NCBI RefSeq assembly: GCF_006170445.1
Contig: NZ_VCNA01000004.1
Location: 186,001 to 250,000, forward strand
Origin: Brevibacillus dissolubilis
GTDB taxonomy: Bacteria; Bacillota; Bacilli; Brevibacillales; Brevibacillaceae
Direction: 5' to 3'
Length of the DNA: 64,000 nt
Made by a program: the position numbers and the translations under genes
Notes under the pieces: model-generated
What the model saw: the letters and a program-made list of their open reading frames with translations, nothing else
The model's database searches: none
What the model was told of the DNA's origin: nothing
Shown here: positions 7,971 to 16,233 of the stretch, one piece after another
Numbering within the stretch: the first letter of the stretch is position 1
Layout of the letters: each line of letters opens with the position of its first letter

Positions 7971-9305
7971 TTAGAGCAGGTCAGCGGCGAGCTGTGCCAG
8001 AATGCTTCGTTCGCCTTTTTCCAGCTTGATGTGTCCCGCCATCTTCTGATCCTTAAACATCTCGACGACATAGGTGAGTCCGTTGTTGCTCTCATCCAGA
8101 TACGGATGGTCGATCTGCTCAGGGTCTCCCATCAGCACGATCTTGGACTGTTCCCCTACGCGGGTCAGGATGGTTTTGACCTCATGCTTGGTCAGGTTCT
8201 GTGCTTCGTCTATGATGATGAACTGCTCAGGAATGGAGCGTCCACGGATGTAGGTGAGAGCCTCCACTTGTATGCTGCCCATGCCTTGCAGGATTTTTTC
8301 CAAGTCGCCTGGTTTTTTTGCATTAAACAAATATTCCAAATTATCATAAATCGGTTGCATCCATGGACGGAGCTTCTCCTCCTTCTCCCCTGGCAGATAA
8401 CCGATATCTTTGCCAAGCGGCACGATCGGACGTGCCACCAACAATTTTTTATACTTTTGCATGTCCTCGATCTGCAGAAGCCCCGCCGCCAGTGCGAGCA
8501 AGGTCTTCCCTGTCCCTGCTTTTCCTGTCAGTGTGACCAGTGGGATATCGTCCCTAAGCAACAGCTCAATCGCCATGCGCTGTTGGGCGTTGCGTGCTTT
8601 GATGCCCCAGATGGACTCGTCTTCAGTGACGAGCATCTCCAAGTGCTTGGCATCCCCATCCACCTTGCCGATCGCGGAGATGGACGGATTACATTCATCC
8701 TTGAGAATCAAAAACTGATGGGCGTAAAAGCCCCTTTTTGGAAAATGGACGGATAAGGAGAGCTTGCGGTTCGCATAGTAGGTCTTGATGATGTCTGATG
8801 CCACGACCAGCTTCTCATATCCGTGGTAAAAGTGGGAGAACTCACGCACGACCCGATCCGAGAGATAATCTTCGGCGGTCAGACCCAACGCGTCAGCTTT
8901 GACACGCATCAGGGCGTCTTTGGTAACTAAGATGACCGGCCGTGGAGTCGCGGACTGATTTTCTTCCTCCTGAAGGTTCAGAGCTACGGCGAGGATACGA
9001 TTATCATTGGTAACTTCGTGAAATTGCTGTTGAAGCTTGGTTACCGAAGAATGATTCAGCTCGACCCTCACCACTCCACCTGTCTCCAGGACGACTCCTT
9101 GGTGCAGATGTCCAAGCTCGCGCAGTCCATCGAGCAGCCGGGAGACGTGTCTGGCATTGCGCCCGATCTCGTCCATGTAGCGTTTTTTGGAGTCCACTTC
9201 TTCGAGTACCACCGCTGGAATGACGATTTCGTTATCGTGAAAAGAATAAATCGCCATAGGTTCTTGCAAGAGTACGTTCGTGTCGAGTACGTAGATTTTC
9301 TTCAA
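7971..9305 (-). CDS. ylaK: PIN-PhoH family ATPase (YlaK)
   Basis: Residues 1-140 form a PIN nuclease-like domain opening LKKIYVLDTNVLL (acidic residue D8). Residues 240-444 form the PhoH ATPase domain with Walker A GKAGTGKT at 261-268 and Walker B IIIDEAQN at 363-370. The start is a TTG at 9305 with ATTAGGAGG upstream, giving 444 aa, the usual size for YlaK; the longer ATG frame adds an unrelated leader. PIN-PhoH proteins are thought to be RNA helicase/nucleases. YlaJ lies divergently beside it, as neighbours also do in Bacillus. Confidence 0.92.
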   Translation of the reverse strand: MKKIYVLDTNVLLQEPMAIYSFHDNEIVIPAVVLEEVDSKKRYMDEIGRNARHVSRLLDGLRELGHLHQGVVLETGGVVRVELNHSSVTKLQQQFHEVTNDNRILAVALNLQEEENQSATPRPVILVTKDALMRVKADALGLTAEDYLSDRVVREFSHFYHGYEKLVVASDIIKTYYANRKLSLSVHFPKRGFYAHQFLILKDECNPSISAIGKVDGDAKHLEMLVTEDESIWGIKARNAQQRMAIELLLRDDIPLVTLTGKAGTGKTLLALAAGLLQIEDMQKYKKLLVARPIVPLGKDIGYLPGEKEEKLRPWMQPIYDNLEYLFNAKKPGDLEKILQGMGSIQVEALTYIRGRSIPEQFIIIDEAQNLTKHEVKTILTRVGEQSKIVLMGDPEQIDHPYLDESNNGLTYVVEMFKDQKMAGHIKLEKGERSILAQLAADLL

Positions 9306-9427
9306 TGTCTCGCCTCCTAATACCCATCTCATATAGATTATGCAGTTCGTGGTGGTCTGTCTTTTTAGCGGGCGATTTTTATTAAAGTGTATGACGGGAC
9401 AGGTTGAGATAGACGAGTCTCTTTTAC

Positions 9428-9457
9428 GAATGAAAACCATCAATCACGCTCATAATA
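9428..9457 (+). promoter_or_regulatory. Sigma-G/sigma-F type promoter for ylaJ
   Basis: GAATG at 9428-9432, an 18-nt spacer, and CATAATA at 9451-9457 match the forespore consensus GMATR-N18-CATWMTA at every position. It is 97 nt upstream of the ylaJ start, which fits forespore expression of a spore lipoprotein. Confidence 0.75.
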
Positions 9458-9553
9458 CGGTCGAGTTCACTCTTTGCACTTTCATCCCCCGGCGTTTTGG
9501 ATCAGGTAAACAGGGCTGATGTACATAATTTTGCTGAAAGGAGTTGCTTCTGT

Positions 9554-10201
9554 ATGAAACGTTTTATCGCGTTGCTGGGTCTCACCTTGATGTTGACCGC
9601 TTGCAACACCGAAAACCCATCTCCGACCAACCAAGCAGCACCACAGCCAGGTAGCAAGACGCAAGCCACCCAACGCGTACCGCAGACCGCACCAACACCC
9701 AAATATAATGAATCCGCCCAAGCCAAGGCAGACCGCCTCTCTCAACTCGCTTCCCGCGTCAAGGACGTTAAGGGGGCCACTGCTGTCGTACTAGGTAACT
9801 GGGCTGTCGTCGGGATCGATGTACGCGACAACCTCGACCGTCCAGAAGTGGGCGTGATCAAGTATTCTGTAGCCGAAGCACTCAAGGAAGACCCACAAGG
9901 AGCCAATGCGATCGTCACCGCTGACGCAGACATCGTCCAACGCCTCCGCGAAATGTATGCCGACATCCAGGCAGGACGTCCCCTCGTCGGTCTGACCGAA
10001 GAGCTGGCCGATATCGTCGGCCGGATCATCCCACAATTGCCGCGCGATGTAGAACGTCGTGAAGAGCCGATCACGAAGCAACGCCAGCAGGAGATCAACA
10101 AGTCTCCGAATGCGCCGCAGGGCGGTAACAAGCAGATCCCTTCTAATAAAAATGTTCAGCCGACCCCGCAGACACAACAACAGCAAGGCGCTGGGCGGTA
10201 A
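9554..10201 (+). CDS. ylaJ: YhcN/YlaJ family spore lipoprotein
   Basis: The ATG at 9554 follows AAAGGAG. The protein opens with a lipoprotein signal whose lipobox is LTAC (MKRFIALLGLTLMLTAC). The YhcN/YlaJ domain (PF09580) spans about residues 55-150: VKDVKGATAVVLGNWAVVGID, EALKEDPQGANAIVTADADIVQRL. The tail is Gln/Pro/Asn-rich. These lipoproteins sit in the forespore inner membrane and affect germination and outgrowth in Bacillus. A second, larger family member is at 24930. Confidence 0.9.
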   Translation: MKRFIALLGLTLMLTACNTENPSPTNQAAPQPGSKTQATQRVPQTAPTPKYNESAQAKADRLSQLASRVKDVKGATAVVLGNWAVVGIDVRDNLDRPEVGVIKYSVAEALKEDPQGANAIVTADADIVQRLREMYADIQAGRPLVGLTEELADIVGRIIPQLPRDVERREEPITKQRQQEINKSPNAPQGGNKQIPSNKNVQPTPQTQQQQGAGR

Positions 10202-10211
10202 GGTAAAAAAA

Positions 10212-10256
10212 TAAGCATCTCTCTCCAAGGTTGGATTGGAGCAGGGATGCTTTTTT
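10212..10256 (+). terminator. Intrinsic terminator after ylaJ
   Basis: The stem AAGCATCTCTCTCCAA/TTGGAGCAGGGATGCTT has an ATT-containing loop and a T6 tract. It lies 10 nt after the ylaJ stop. Confidence 0.85.
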
Positions 10257-10257
10257 G

Positions 10258-10641
10258 TGTGGTGGAGCCAGTCATACTTCGGGTGCGCGAGAAGAGGGAG
10301 CGGGTGGAATCGCTCCCTCTTCTCAACAGGCTGTAAGATTCGTCCAGCCAAAAGATTTTCTGTTTACCATCCAACGTTCGATAAACTCAATCTTACACCG
10401 TTTCATCGCCTTATACTTCGTTATACAACCTTATAACTCCTTATTGCGACTTGCAATTCCTTACATTCATTTATATGTTATTACTGTTCTTATGTGGGTT
10501 CATCCCAATGCCCCCATGCCTTCTTCCAGTGCCTATCCTATGGACCGTTCATACCAGGACTTCCTTATTTCTTCTGTCTCTACTCCTGATGATCCATTCA
10601 GCTTTTCAATAACTCAGCGTTGTCTCCCCTCATCCCAGCCC
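10258..10641. other. 384-bp gap with a perfect hairpin
   Basis: GAGAAGAGGGAGCG (10289-10302) pairs perfectly with CGCTCCCTCTTCTC (10311-10324) over an 8-nt loop, but no T-run follows on either strand. The remainder is G-poor on the plus strand and rich in TTATA-type words. A 27-codon minus-strand frame (10323-10406) has only a weak Shine-Dalgarno. I see no convincing gene. Confidence 0.4.
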
Positions 10642-11196
10642 CTACCCCGTTATCGAAGGAACCCTGATCTCCATAATCCCCCCAAGACGCAGCAGGGACT
10701 GGCTGTTCCATCTGTACAGCGGCAGTGGGACGAAGTTGTTAAACGACGCACATTTATACACTTCATAACAGGGTGCACCATCATGTCGGCCAGACAGGGT
10801 GACCATGTTGTATTCGTCGTTGCGTACTACCACATCGAACTCATAATCAAGCGGAAAAGCCGTGCCTACGAGCGGGTTTTTGGCGCTGCCCCGGACGTGG
10901 AATTGGACATGGTCGGGATGCCAGAGGACATGCTGTACGGACATCTCATCCGCGTTGGCCTGACCGCACGTCTTCTCTTCCACCGGCACATCTGCCTCGT
11001 CCGACTTGCAGGTAAGCCCGGTCAGCCGCTTTTGCCGGACCGTCTGCCCGACGAAGTCGATCAGCACATCGTGCCGCGTCCGATATCCCCCATTAAACTC
11101 AAACTCCCGTCCATCCCCTTCCCACCAAGCCCCCAAAAACCGGAACTGCTTCTCCTTGATAAACGTCTGAAACCGGATCAACACTGCCATCTCCAC
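10642..11196 (-). CDS. DUF3238 domain protein (184 aa)
   Basis: The N-terminal half reads IRFQTFIKEKQF ... WWEGDGREFEFNGGYRTRHDVLIDF. This is the DUF3238 signature (R-x-F-I, GDGR-x-F, G-x-YRT-x-x-V-x-x-DF). The C-terminal VRGSAKNPLVGTAFPLDYEFDVVV fits the same family. Function is unknown for the family. The start is uncertain: a GTG at 11196 with GAAGGAAGG is favoured over ATGs at 11223 and 11190. Its upstream region contains a 155-nt tract lacking C on the coding strand. Confidence 0.75.
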   Translation of the reverse strand: MEMAVLIRFQTFIKEKQFRFLGAWWEGDGREFEFNGGYRTRHDVLIDFVGQTVRQKRLTGLTCKSDEADVPVEEKTCGQANADEMSVQHVLWHPDHVQFHVRGSAKNPLVGTAFPLDYEFDVVVRNDEYNMVTLSGRHDGAPCYEVYKCASFNNFVPLPLYRWNSQSLLRLGGIMEIRVPSITG

Positions 11197-11219
11197 GCAA
11201 CGCCTTCCTTCTTCCATCG

Positions 11220-11374
11220 ACATTTATCACCATATATATTCACCTTCCTCCCATTTCTTCCCCACCTTTTTCCAATCTTTTCACTCATTCAAAAATCTTT
11301 TCCCAACCTTATTTATATTCTTTCAAAATCTTTCCCCCATCCTTCCCCTCACATCTTTTAAAAAATTCCTTTTT
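11220..11374 (+). other. 155-bp G-free tract (plus strand)
   Basis: No G occurs on the plus strand from 11220 to 11374, in a genome of roughly balanced GC. The tract is pyrimidine-rich (CCTTCCTCCC, TTTCCCCCATCC). It lies between the DUF3238 start and hairpin repeat copy B, within the gap 11197-11760. Confidence 0.8.
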
Positions 11375-11396
11375 GGTTTTTACTTCTACAGCTGTC

Positions 11397-11632
11397 GGGG
11401 AGAGGGCGATGGTTCGAGGGAAGGGACCTTTTAGCCCCCCTGCCCAGCGAAGAAAAAATCAAGGACAGATCTTCTTCCCCGAATCCTCCCAGGGGCAAAC
11501 CCCTTCGCTTGAATCCTCTTCTCCGAAATTTTTTGACCCGTCCTGTCCTTGATTTTTTCGTAGCGGCCACCAAAACGCTCCCCCGCTGAGGGGCTAATCG
11601 GTCCAATTCCCTCGAACCATCGCCCTCTCCCC
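11397..11632 (-). repeat. Long-hairpin intergenic repeat, copy B
   Basis: The outer arms 11397-11421 and 11608-11632 are complementary over 25 of 25 bp. The inner arms 11453-11468 (AAAAAATCAAGGACAG) and 11543-11558 are complementary over 16 of 16. On the minus strand the core reads GGGTCAAAAAATTTCGG ... GCGAAGGGGTTTGCCCCTGG, aligning with copies A and E. It sits between divergent genes. Confidence 0.85.
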
Positions 11633-11760
11633 CACCCAAAACACCAAAAGAGAATTTTTTCACAAACATGTAACCTCCCACATTTCACCTTCAAGAAAGA
11701 ACGTGGTAAGATAAGGACGAGCTAAAAAATCACAATCTTATCCTCAAAGGAGAGATCCGC

Positions 11761-12801
11761 ATGAAATACAGAACACTTCCCGGCACAGACCTGAGCGTCT
11801 CCGAAGTTGGCTTTGGTGTATGGTCTGTCGCAACCAAATGGTGGGGCGTAACAGACGTAGAATTCGGGAAAAAACTCCTCCGTTCCGCTTATGACGATTA
11901 CGGTATCACGTTCTTCGATACAGCCGACGTATACGGCAATGGTCTTGGGGAAACCATCCTCAAAGACGCGCTTGGCGACATCCGCGACAAAGTCGTTCTC
12001 GCAACCAAATTCGGTTATGATATCTACAACCTCCCAGGCGAGCGCCAAGGTCACTCTGAGCTCCCACAAAACTGGTCCCCAGAACACATCCGCTACGCTC
12101 TTGAGCAAAGCCTGACGCGTATGGGCACCGATTACGTAGACTTCTACCAGCTGCACAACCCACGTATGGAAGCTGTCCTCTCTGAGGAAATCCATGACAC
12201 CCTCAAGCAGCTCCAAAAAGAAGGAAAAATCCGTTACTTCGGTGCTGCAATGGGTCCAGACATCGGATGGGAAGATGAATCCATCGCCGCTCTCAAACGC
12301 CCTGACTACGCAGCAATCCAAATCATCAACAACATCGTAGAACAAGATCCAGCCCGCAACGTAATCCCGGTGGCAGACGCAGAAAAACGCGCCCTGATCG
12401 TTCGTGTACCTCACGCATCCGGCTTGCTCGACGGTACATATGACCCAGACAAGCATTTTGACAAAAACGACCACCGCAGCCACCGTCCAACCAACTGGAT
12501 GCAAGCAGGTGTAGACGTTGTCCGCGAGATGAAAGAAAAAGGCCTCTTCGGCGGCGACGAGCGCACCATCGGCCAACTCGCAATCCAATTCTCCCTCTAC
12601 CAGCCAAGCATCGTAACCGTTCTGCCTAACATCACAAGCGAAGCCAACCTCAAAGAATTCGCGCTCGCTTCTGAAGTAAAACCACTCACCAAAGAAGAGT
12701 ACGACACCATCGTAGGTCTGTGGACTGGCGGTTATGATGAGCGCCTCAAACAACACATGTCCAATACTCAGACGAAACCAACCCCGGTTCTGCAAAAATA
12801 A
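11761..12801 (+). CDS. Aldo/keto reductase
   Basis: The 346-aa product is a full AKR (TIM barrel, NADPH-dependent carbonyl reductase). The catalytic tetrad is visible: D53 and Y58 in [11 protein letters not shown]83 in LATKFG and H132 in YQLHNP. The C-terminal nucleotide-site region includes [28 protein letters not shown] precedes the ATG. The gene has unusually many C-ending, strongly biased codons (for example AACCCA, ATCCGC), suggesting good expression. The natural substrate cannot be inferred. Confidence 0.93.
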   Translation: MKYRTLPGTDLSVSEVGFGVWSVATKWWGVTDVEFGKKLLRSAYDDYGITFFDTADVYGNGLGETILKDALGDIRDKVVLATKFGYDIYNLPGERQGHSELPQNWSPEHIRYALEQSLTRMGTDYVDFYQLHNPRMEAVLSEEIHDTLKQLQKEGKIRYFGAAMGPDIGWEDESIAALKRPDYAAIQIINNIVEQDPARNVIPVADAEKRALIVRVPHASGLLDGTYDPDKHFDKNDHRSHRPTNWMQAGVDVVREMKEKGLFGGDERTIGQLAIQFSLYQPSIVTVLPNITSEANLKEFALASEVKPLTKEEYDTIVGLWTGGYDERLKQHMSNTQTKPTPVLQK

Positions 12802-12818
12802 CCCTATAAAAATAAAGA

Positions 12819-12850
12819 AGTTCCCGGGAATCATCCGGGAACTTTTCTTA
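12819..12850 (+). terminator. Intrinsic terminator
   Basis: AGTTCCCGG pairs with CCGGGAACT over a short loop and is followed by TTTTCTT, 18 nt after the reductase stop. Confidence 0.85.
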
Positions 12851-12930
12851 TACATCTGAGAAGTAGTATATAATTGCCAATCCTTAATGGATTATCTCTC
12901 TGAAAGCGCTTATAGAATAACTAAAAATTT

Positions 12931-13050
12931 TTATCCCCAAGCGTCTGATTCGCTGATGACCTTAGCTGCCTCTGTTGTGGTGCCTGTATAGCCCCCGAAA
13001 ACAGCGACGAGTGCCAATGTAACCATTACTGCTCTGACAAACTTTTTCAT
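12931..13050 (-). CDS. Small secreted peptide, Phr/pheromone-like (39 aa)
   Basis: The ATG at 13050 is preceded by AAGAGGTGA. Residues 1-23 are a signal peptide (MKKFVRAVMVTLALVAVFGG), followed by YTGTTTEAAK and the polar end VISESDAWG. Size, secretion signal and short charged tail are those of Phr, NprX or PapR precursors. The active form would be a C-terminal fragment re-imported into the cell. It diverges from a TPR-HTH regulator starting 136 bp away. A TTGATG-17-TATTAT promoter (13074-13102) serves it. Confidence 0.6.
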   Translation of the reverse strand: MKKFVRAVMVTLALVAVFGGYTGTTTEAAKVISESDAWG

Positions 13051-13073
13051 ACACAAATCACCTCTTGTAATTT

Positions 13074-13102
13074 ATAATAATATTTCTTTACGATATCATC
13101 AA
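13074..13102 (-). promoter_or_regulatory. Sigma-A-like promoter of the small peptide gene
   Basis: On the minus strand TTGATG (13097-13102), a 17-nt spacer and TATTAT (13074-13079) lie just upstream of the peptide gene. Confidence 0.5.
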
Positions 13103-13148
13103 TATTAATGGTTTGAGAAAATTATGTCAATTTCCTAATTTCGTTGCT

Positions 13149-13154
13149 ATAATT
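13149..13154 (+). promoter_or_regulatory. Extended -10 element of the first XRE-TPR gene
   Basis: TGCTATAAT gives a perfect extended -10 with TATAAT at about 13149-13154; no good -35 is present, which is acceptable for extended -10 promoters. The ATG is 32 nt downstream. Confidence 0.5.
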
Positions 13155-13185
13155 AAATATAAAAAAAGATAAAGGTGGATGCCCG

Positions 13186-14445
13186 ATGAATCACGTGGGA
13201 AAGCGTTTACGTCATTTCCGCAAAAACCTGCGCATGACTCAGGAAGAGTTGGCGGAAGGCATTTGCAATCGCAGCTACGTTAGCCAAATCGAAAAGGGCA
13301 ACGTCATTCCTTCTCCTGAAATCCTCGAACAATTGGCCAAGAGACTCCAGACAGACCTGCGTGAGCTCTGGAGCGAAACTGAAACTCCGGTTGGTTTTAA
13401 CCAAGTCGAGATTCAGAACGCCCTTCGTCATATAGTGAACCGCATCGAAGCCAACGACTGGGAGATTGCCCGCAAATGGGTCTACAAGCTCTCCGGCACC
13501 CAGTTGAATCCTGCTGACAAGAGCATCTTTCTCTGGGCCAAAGGAGAAATCGCTCAGAACGACCAGCGTTTTGAAGAGGTAGAGCCGCTCTACCGCAGTG
13601 CCATCCTCCTCTCCCGCGAAGGGGATGATCCGGTGGTCACCGTGCGCGCTCTGCAATCTCTCGGTTATTTTTACTGTATGACCCGCCAGCCGAAAAAGGC
13701 GATTCCGCATCTGAACGAAGCCTTGCAGCTGGTGACCCGTTTTGAAATCAGTGGACTCTTGCGCATCTCTCTGCTCTACACCTCAGCGATGATGCACGGG
13801 AACCTGGAAGAATACTTCTCCGCCATCGAATTGCTCAATCAAGCCGTTCAGCTCAACCAGGCGTACGGCACGATGTACAAGAGCGCGATGATCTTCATGG
13901 GACTTGCAATATGCCATCTGCACATCAAGGAATACGAAAAAGCGGAAAAATACAACCTTCAGGCTCTCGAAGTCTTCAAGCTCAACCCAAATGACCGCCA
14001 AGAGGGTAATACCTACACCAACCTGGCGATCCTCTACCGGGTGATTGGCAAATACGAAAAAGCGGAGGAATTCCTGAACCGCTCCATCGAGATTCACCAA
14101 AAGATGAGCAACCGTCACTGGACGATCAACGCTACCAACGAGCTGGCCCAGCTCTACAAGCACCAAGGCCGCTATCGGGAAGCAAAAGAACTGCTTGAAT
14201 CCATCATCGAAAAAGCGACGACCGAGCACTTTTTGGCGGAGATCAATCTCAACTATGCCACTGTCTTAAATGAGCTGGACGAAGTAGACCAAGCCTTGAT
14301 TCACTTGGAAAAATCACTCGAATTCTTCACCCGCCATCAAATCAAGCATTACGTGATCAAAGCCTACCGCGAACTGGTCAACATCAGCATCAAAAGCAAT
14401 GACAAGGAAGCCATTGCCCGCATTTATGAAAAATATGACTACTAA
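13186..14445 (+). CDS. XRE-type HTH + TPR regulator (RRNPP-like), first copy
   Basis: Residues 5-60 are a helix-turn-helix of the Cro/CI class: LRHFRKNLRMTQEELAEGIC, NRSYVSQIEKGNVIPSPEIL. Residues 75-419 are tandem TPR motifs, for example EEYFSAIELLNQAVQLNQ, GKYEKAEEFLNRSIEIHQ and GRYREAKELLESIIEKAT. This architecture and the 419-aa length are those of NprR/PlcR/AimR-type receptors that bind a re-imported peptide. AAAGGTGG is 8 nt before the ATG. The divergent 39-aa secreted peptide is the obvious candidate ligand. The next gene is a paralogue with almost the same DNA-binding domain. Confidence 0.88.
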   Translation: MNHVGKRLRHFRKNLRMTQEELAEGICNRSYVSQIEKGNVIPSPEILEQLAKRLQTDLRELWSETETPVGFNQVEIQNALRHIVNRIEANDWEIARKWVYKLSGTQLNPADKSIFLWAKGEIAQNDQRFEEVEPLYRSAILLSREGDDPVVTVRALQSLGYFYCMTRQPKKAIPHLNEALQLVTRFEISGLLRISLLYTSAMMHGNLEEYFSAIELLNQAVQLNQAYGTMYKSAMIFMGLAICHLHIKEYEKAEKYNLQALEVFKLNPNDRQEGNTYTNLAILYRVIGKYEKAEEFLNRSIEIHQKMSNRHWTINATNELAQLYKHQGRYREAKELLESIIEKATTEHFLAEINLNYATVLNELDEVDQALIHLEKSLEFFTRHQIKHYVIKAYRELVNISIKSNDKEAIARIYEKYDY

Positions 14446-14468
14446 GTTATTATATAAGCGGTTTCTTA

Positions 14469-14510
14469 TTCCCTTGGTTTTTGCCCACATGGTAAAACCA
14501 AGGGATTTTT
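14469..14510 (+). terminator. Intrinsic terminator
   Basis: TCCCTTGGTTTT and AAAACCAAGGGA form a strong stem followed by TTTTT. It separates the two XRE-TPR genes into independent transcripts. Confidence 0.85.
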
Positions 14511-14577
14511 CATGCATACATGATGTAGTATAATAGAGATCACATCTAACAAAATAGTGATTAAAAGGAGCTCATCT

Positions 14578-15831
14578 ATGTCACACGTAGGGAAACGTCT
14601 CCGTGAATTCCGCAAAAAAATGAAATTGACCCAAGGTGAACTGGCGGAAGGTATCTGCAACCGCAGCTATGTCAGTCAAATTGAAAAAGGGTTGGTAATC
14701 CCCTCTCCGGAAATCCTGGAACAATTAGCAAAACGTCTGGATACAGACTTGAAAAATCTGTGGAGCGAATCGGAAAATCCCTCGTTCTCACTAGTCGAAA
14801 TACAAAACGCGATGCGCCATATCATCAACCGCATCGATGAGCAGGAATGGGAAATCGCCCGCAAGTGGGTGCTCAAGCTCCACGGTGTCACCCTTCCCGA
14901 CAGTGAAAAAGGAATCTACTACTGGGCCAAAGGCAAGCTGGCCGAAGCGGACGGGCGTATCGATGAAGTGGAACCGCTGTACCTGTATGGTCTTGAATCC
15001 GCACGGGAGCAGGATGACCCGGTACCACTCGTCCGTCTGCTGGACTCTCTCGGCAGCTTCTACTGCAAGCACAACCAGGCACAAAAAGCGATCCGTCCTC
15101 TGCTCGAAGCATTGGAAGTGGTTCACTATAACGCGGTCAGCGGTCTTTTGCGAATCTCGGTGATGTATCATCTTGGCGTCATGCACCAGCGGCTCGGCGA
15201 GTACCAGACTGCTATCGAGCATTTGTTGTACGCACAAGAATTGAACACCACCAACGGCATCATGTACAAAAGCGGCGAGCTGGAGCTGTCCCTTGCTGCG
15301 TGCTTTCAAGCGATCGGGCGGGTAGATGATGCGATCACGTCCATCCAATATGCCATCGAGCTGTTCCAATTTCTTCAAAACGAAGCAGACGTGGCTGTCG
15401 CTCATGCCGCATGGGGCGTAATCCTGAGTGATCAGGGAGAATTCCAGCAAGCGCAGGAGTACTTCTTAAAAGCCATTCCGGTGTTTGCACAGCACGGCAG
15501 AAGCGAAGAGGCTAACGAGACCTCCTTCCATCTCGCTGTCCTCTACAAACGGATGGGACGCATCAGCGAAGCACGGGAGCTGTGCGAGCAGATCATTTTG
15601 CTCGTCCATCCAGAATTAACGCCAAAAGCCCTGCTTTTGCTCTCCGAGACCGCCTTGGAAGCCGAGGAGCCGGATACCGCTCTCCCGCTTTTAAAACAGG
15701 TGCTTGACAGCTTCGGGGAAGAGGCGGACAAGGAGCTTCTCTCCCATACCTACCGACTTCTCGCACGCGTCCACATGCAACGCCACGAATACGAGGAAGC
15801 AGCCCGTCTGTACGAACAGTCCCTGTCCTAA
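14578..15831 (+). CDS. XRE-type HTH + TPR regulator (RRNPP-like), second copy
   Basis: The ATG at 14578 follows AAAAGGAG; the upstream in-frame codons of the longer frame have no ribosome site. The HTH (residues 4-60) is nearly the same as in the 13186 gene, sharing the run LAEGICNRSYVSQIEKG and the block PSPEILEQLAKRL. The TPR part (about 75-417) has diverged much more: YQTAIEHLLYAQELN, GEFQQAQEYFLKAIPVF, HEYEEAARLYEQSLS. A conserved DNA site with a diverged sensor fits duplication followed by a change of ligand. Its own TATAAT (14529-14534) lies upstream. No peptide gene adjoins it directly. Confidence 0.88.
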   Translation: MSHVGKRLREFRKKMKLTQGELAEGICNRSYVSQIEKGLVIPSPEILEQLAKRLDTDLKNLWSESENPSFSLVEIQNAMRHIINRIDEQEWEIARKWVLKLHGVTLPDSEKGIYYWAKGKLAEADGRIDEVEPLYLYGLESAREQDDPVPLVRLLDSLGSFYCKHNQAQKAIRPLLEALEVVHYNAVSGLLRISVMYHLGVMHQRLGEYQTAIEHLLYAQELNTTNGIMYKSGELELSLAACFQAIGRVDDAITSIQYAIELFQFLQNEADVAVAHAAWGVILSDQGEFQQAQEYFLKAIPVFAQHGRSEEANETSFHLAVLYKRMGRISEARELCEQIILLVHPELTPKALLLLSETALEAEEPDTALPLLKQVLDSFGEEADKELLSHTYRLLARVHMQRHEYEEAARLYEQSLS

Positions 15832-15833
15832 CC

Positions 15834-15869
15834 AAAAAAGAGCCGAATGATCAAATTTCGGCTCTTTTA
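15834..15869 (+). terminator. Intrinsic terminator
   Basis: AGCCGAA/TTCGGCT with a flanking A-run and TTTT lies 3 nt after the stop of the second XRE-TPR gene. Confidence 0.85.
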
Positions 15870-15921
15870 CGTTTTGCCGCTCCTGCTTCGAACCATACTA
15901 GACAAAAAGGAGCGGTGACGT

Positions 15922-16233
15922 ATGGCCCCAAAGACCAAAACCCCTCTCTCCACCTGCGAGCTGTGCAGGCGTGACGGAGTAGAGACGACTGTCCACCATC
16001 TGACCCCCAAAGAGTACGGCGGTACGTTCATGCCCACAGCAGACCTCTGCATCCCCTGCCATAAACAGATTCACGCCATCTATACCAACCGCCAGCTGGC
16101 CGACGGTCTCTTTACCATCGAAGCCTTACAAGCGGACGAGCAGATCGACAGCTATCTCAAATGGATACGAAAACAACCCGCAACCACATTGGTGCGGGTC
16201 AAAAAATCAAATGAAAGAAAGCGCTACCGCTAG
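15922..16233 (+). CDS. HNH-type nuclease-like protein (YisB-like, 103 aa)
   Basis: The short protein has a CELC ... TTVHHLTPKEYGG ... LCIPCHKQIHAIYTN layout. That is the zinc-ribbon HNH fold with CxxC, HH, and CxxCH motifs. YisB-type proteins in Bacillus share it and have no known role. AAGGAGCGG precedes the ATG. Its stop overlaps by 4 bp the stop of the convergent gene at 16230 (shared CTAG). Confidence 0.8.
   Translation: MAPKTKTPLSTCELCRRDGVETTVHHLTPKEYGGTFMPTADLCIPCHKQIHAIYTNRQLADGLFTIEALQADEQIDSYLKWIRKQPATTLVRVKKSNERKRYR

Noticed and set aside
10323..10406. 27-codon minus-strand ORF
   Set aside because: Weak ribosome site and no signal peptide or family pattern.
10231..11361. 376-aa open frame on the plus strand
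   Set aside because: Overlaps the ylaJ terminator, the DUF3238 gene in antisense and the G-free tract; its openness follows from lack of G, which removes stop codons.
11722..12855. 377-aa open frame on the minus strand
   Set aside because: Antisense to the aldo/keto reductase, whose strongly biased codons open the reverse frame.
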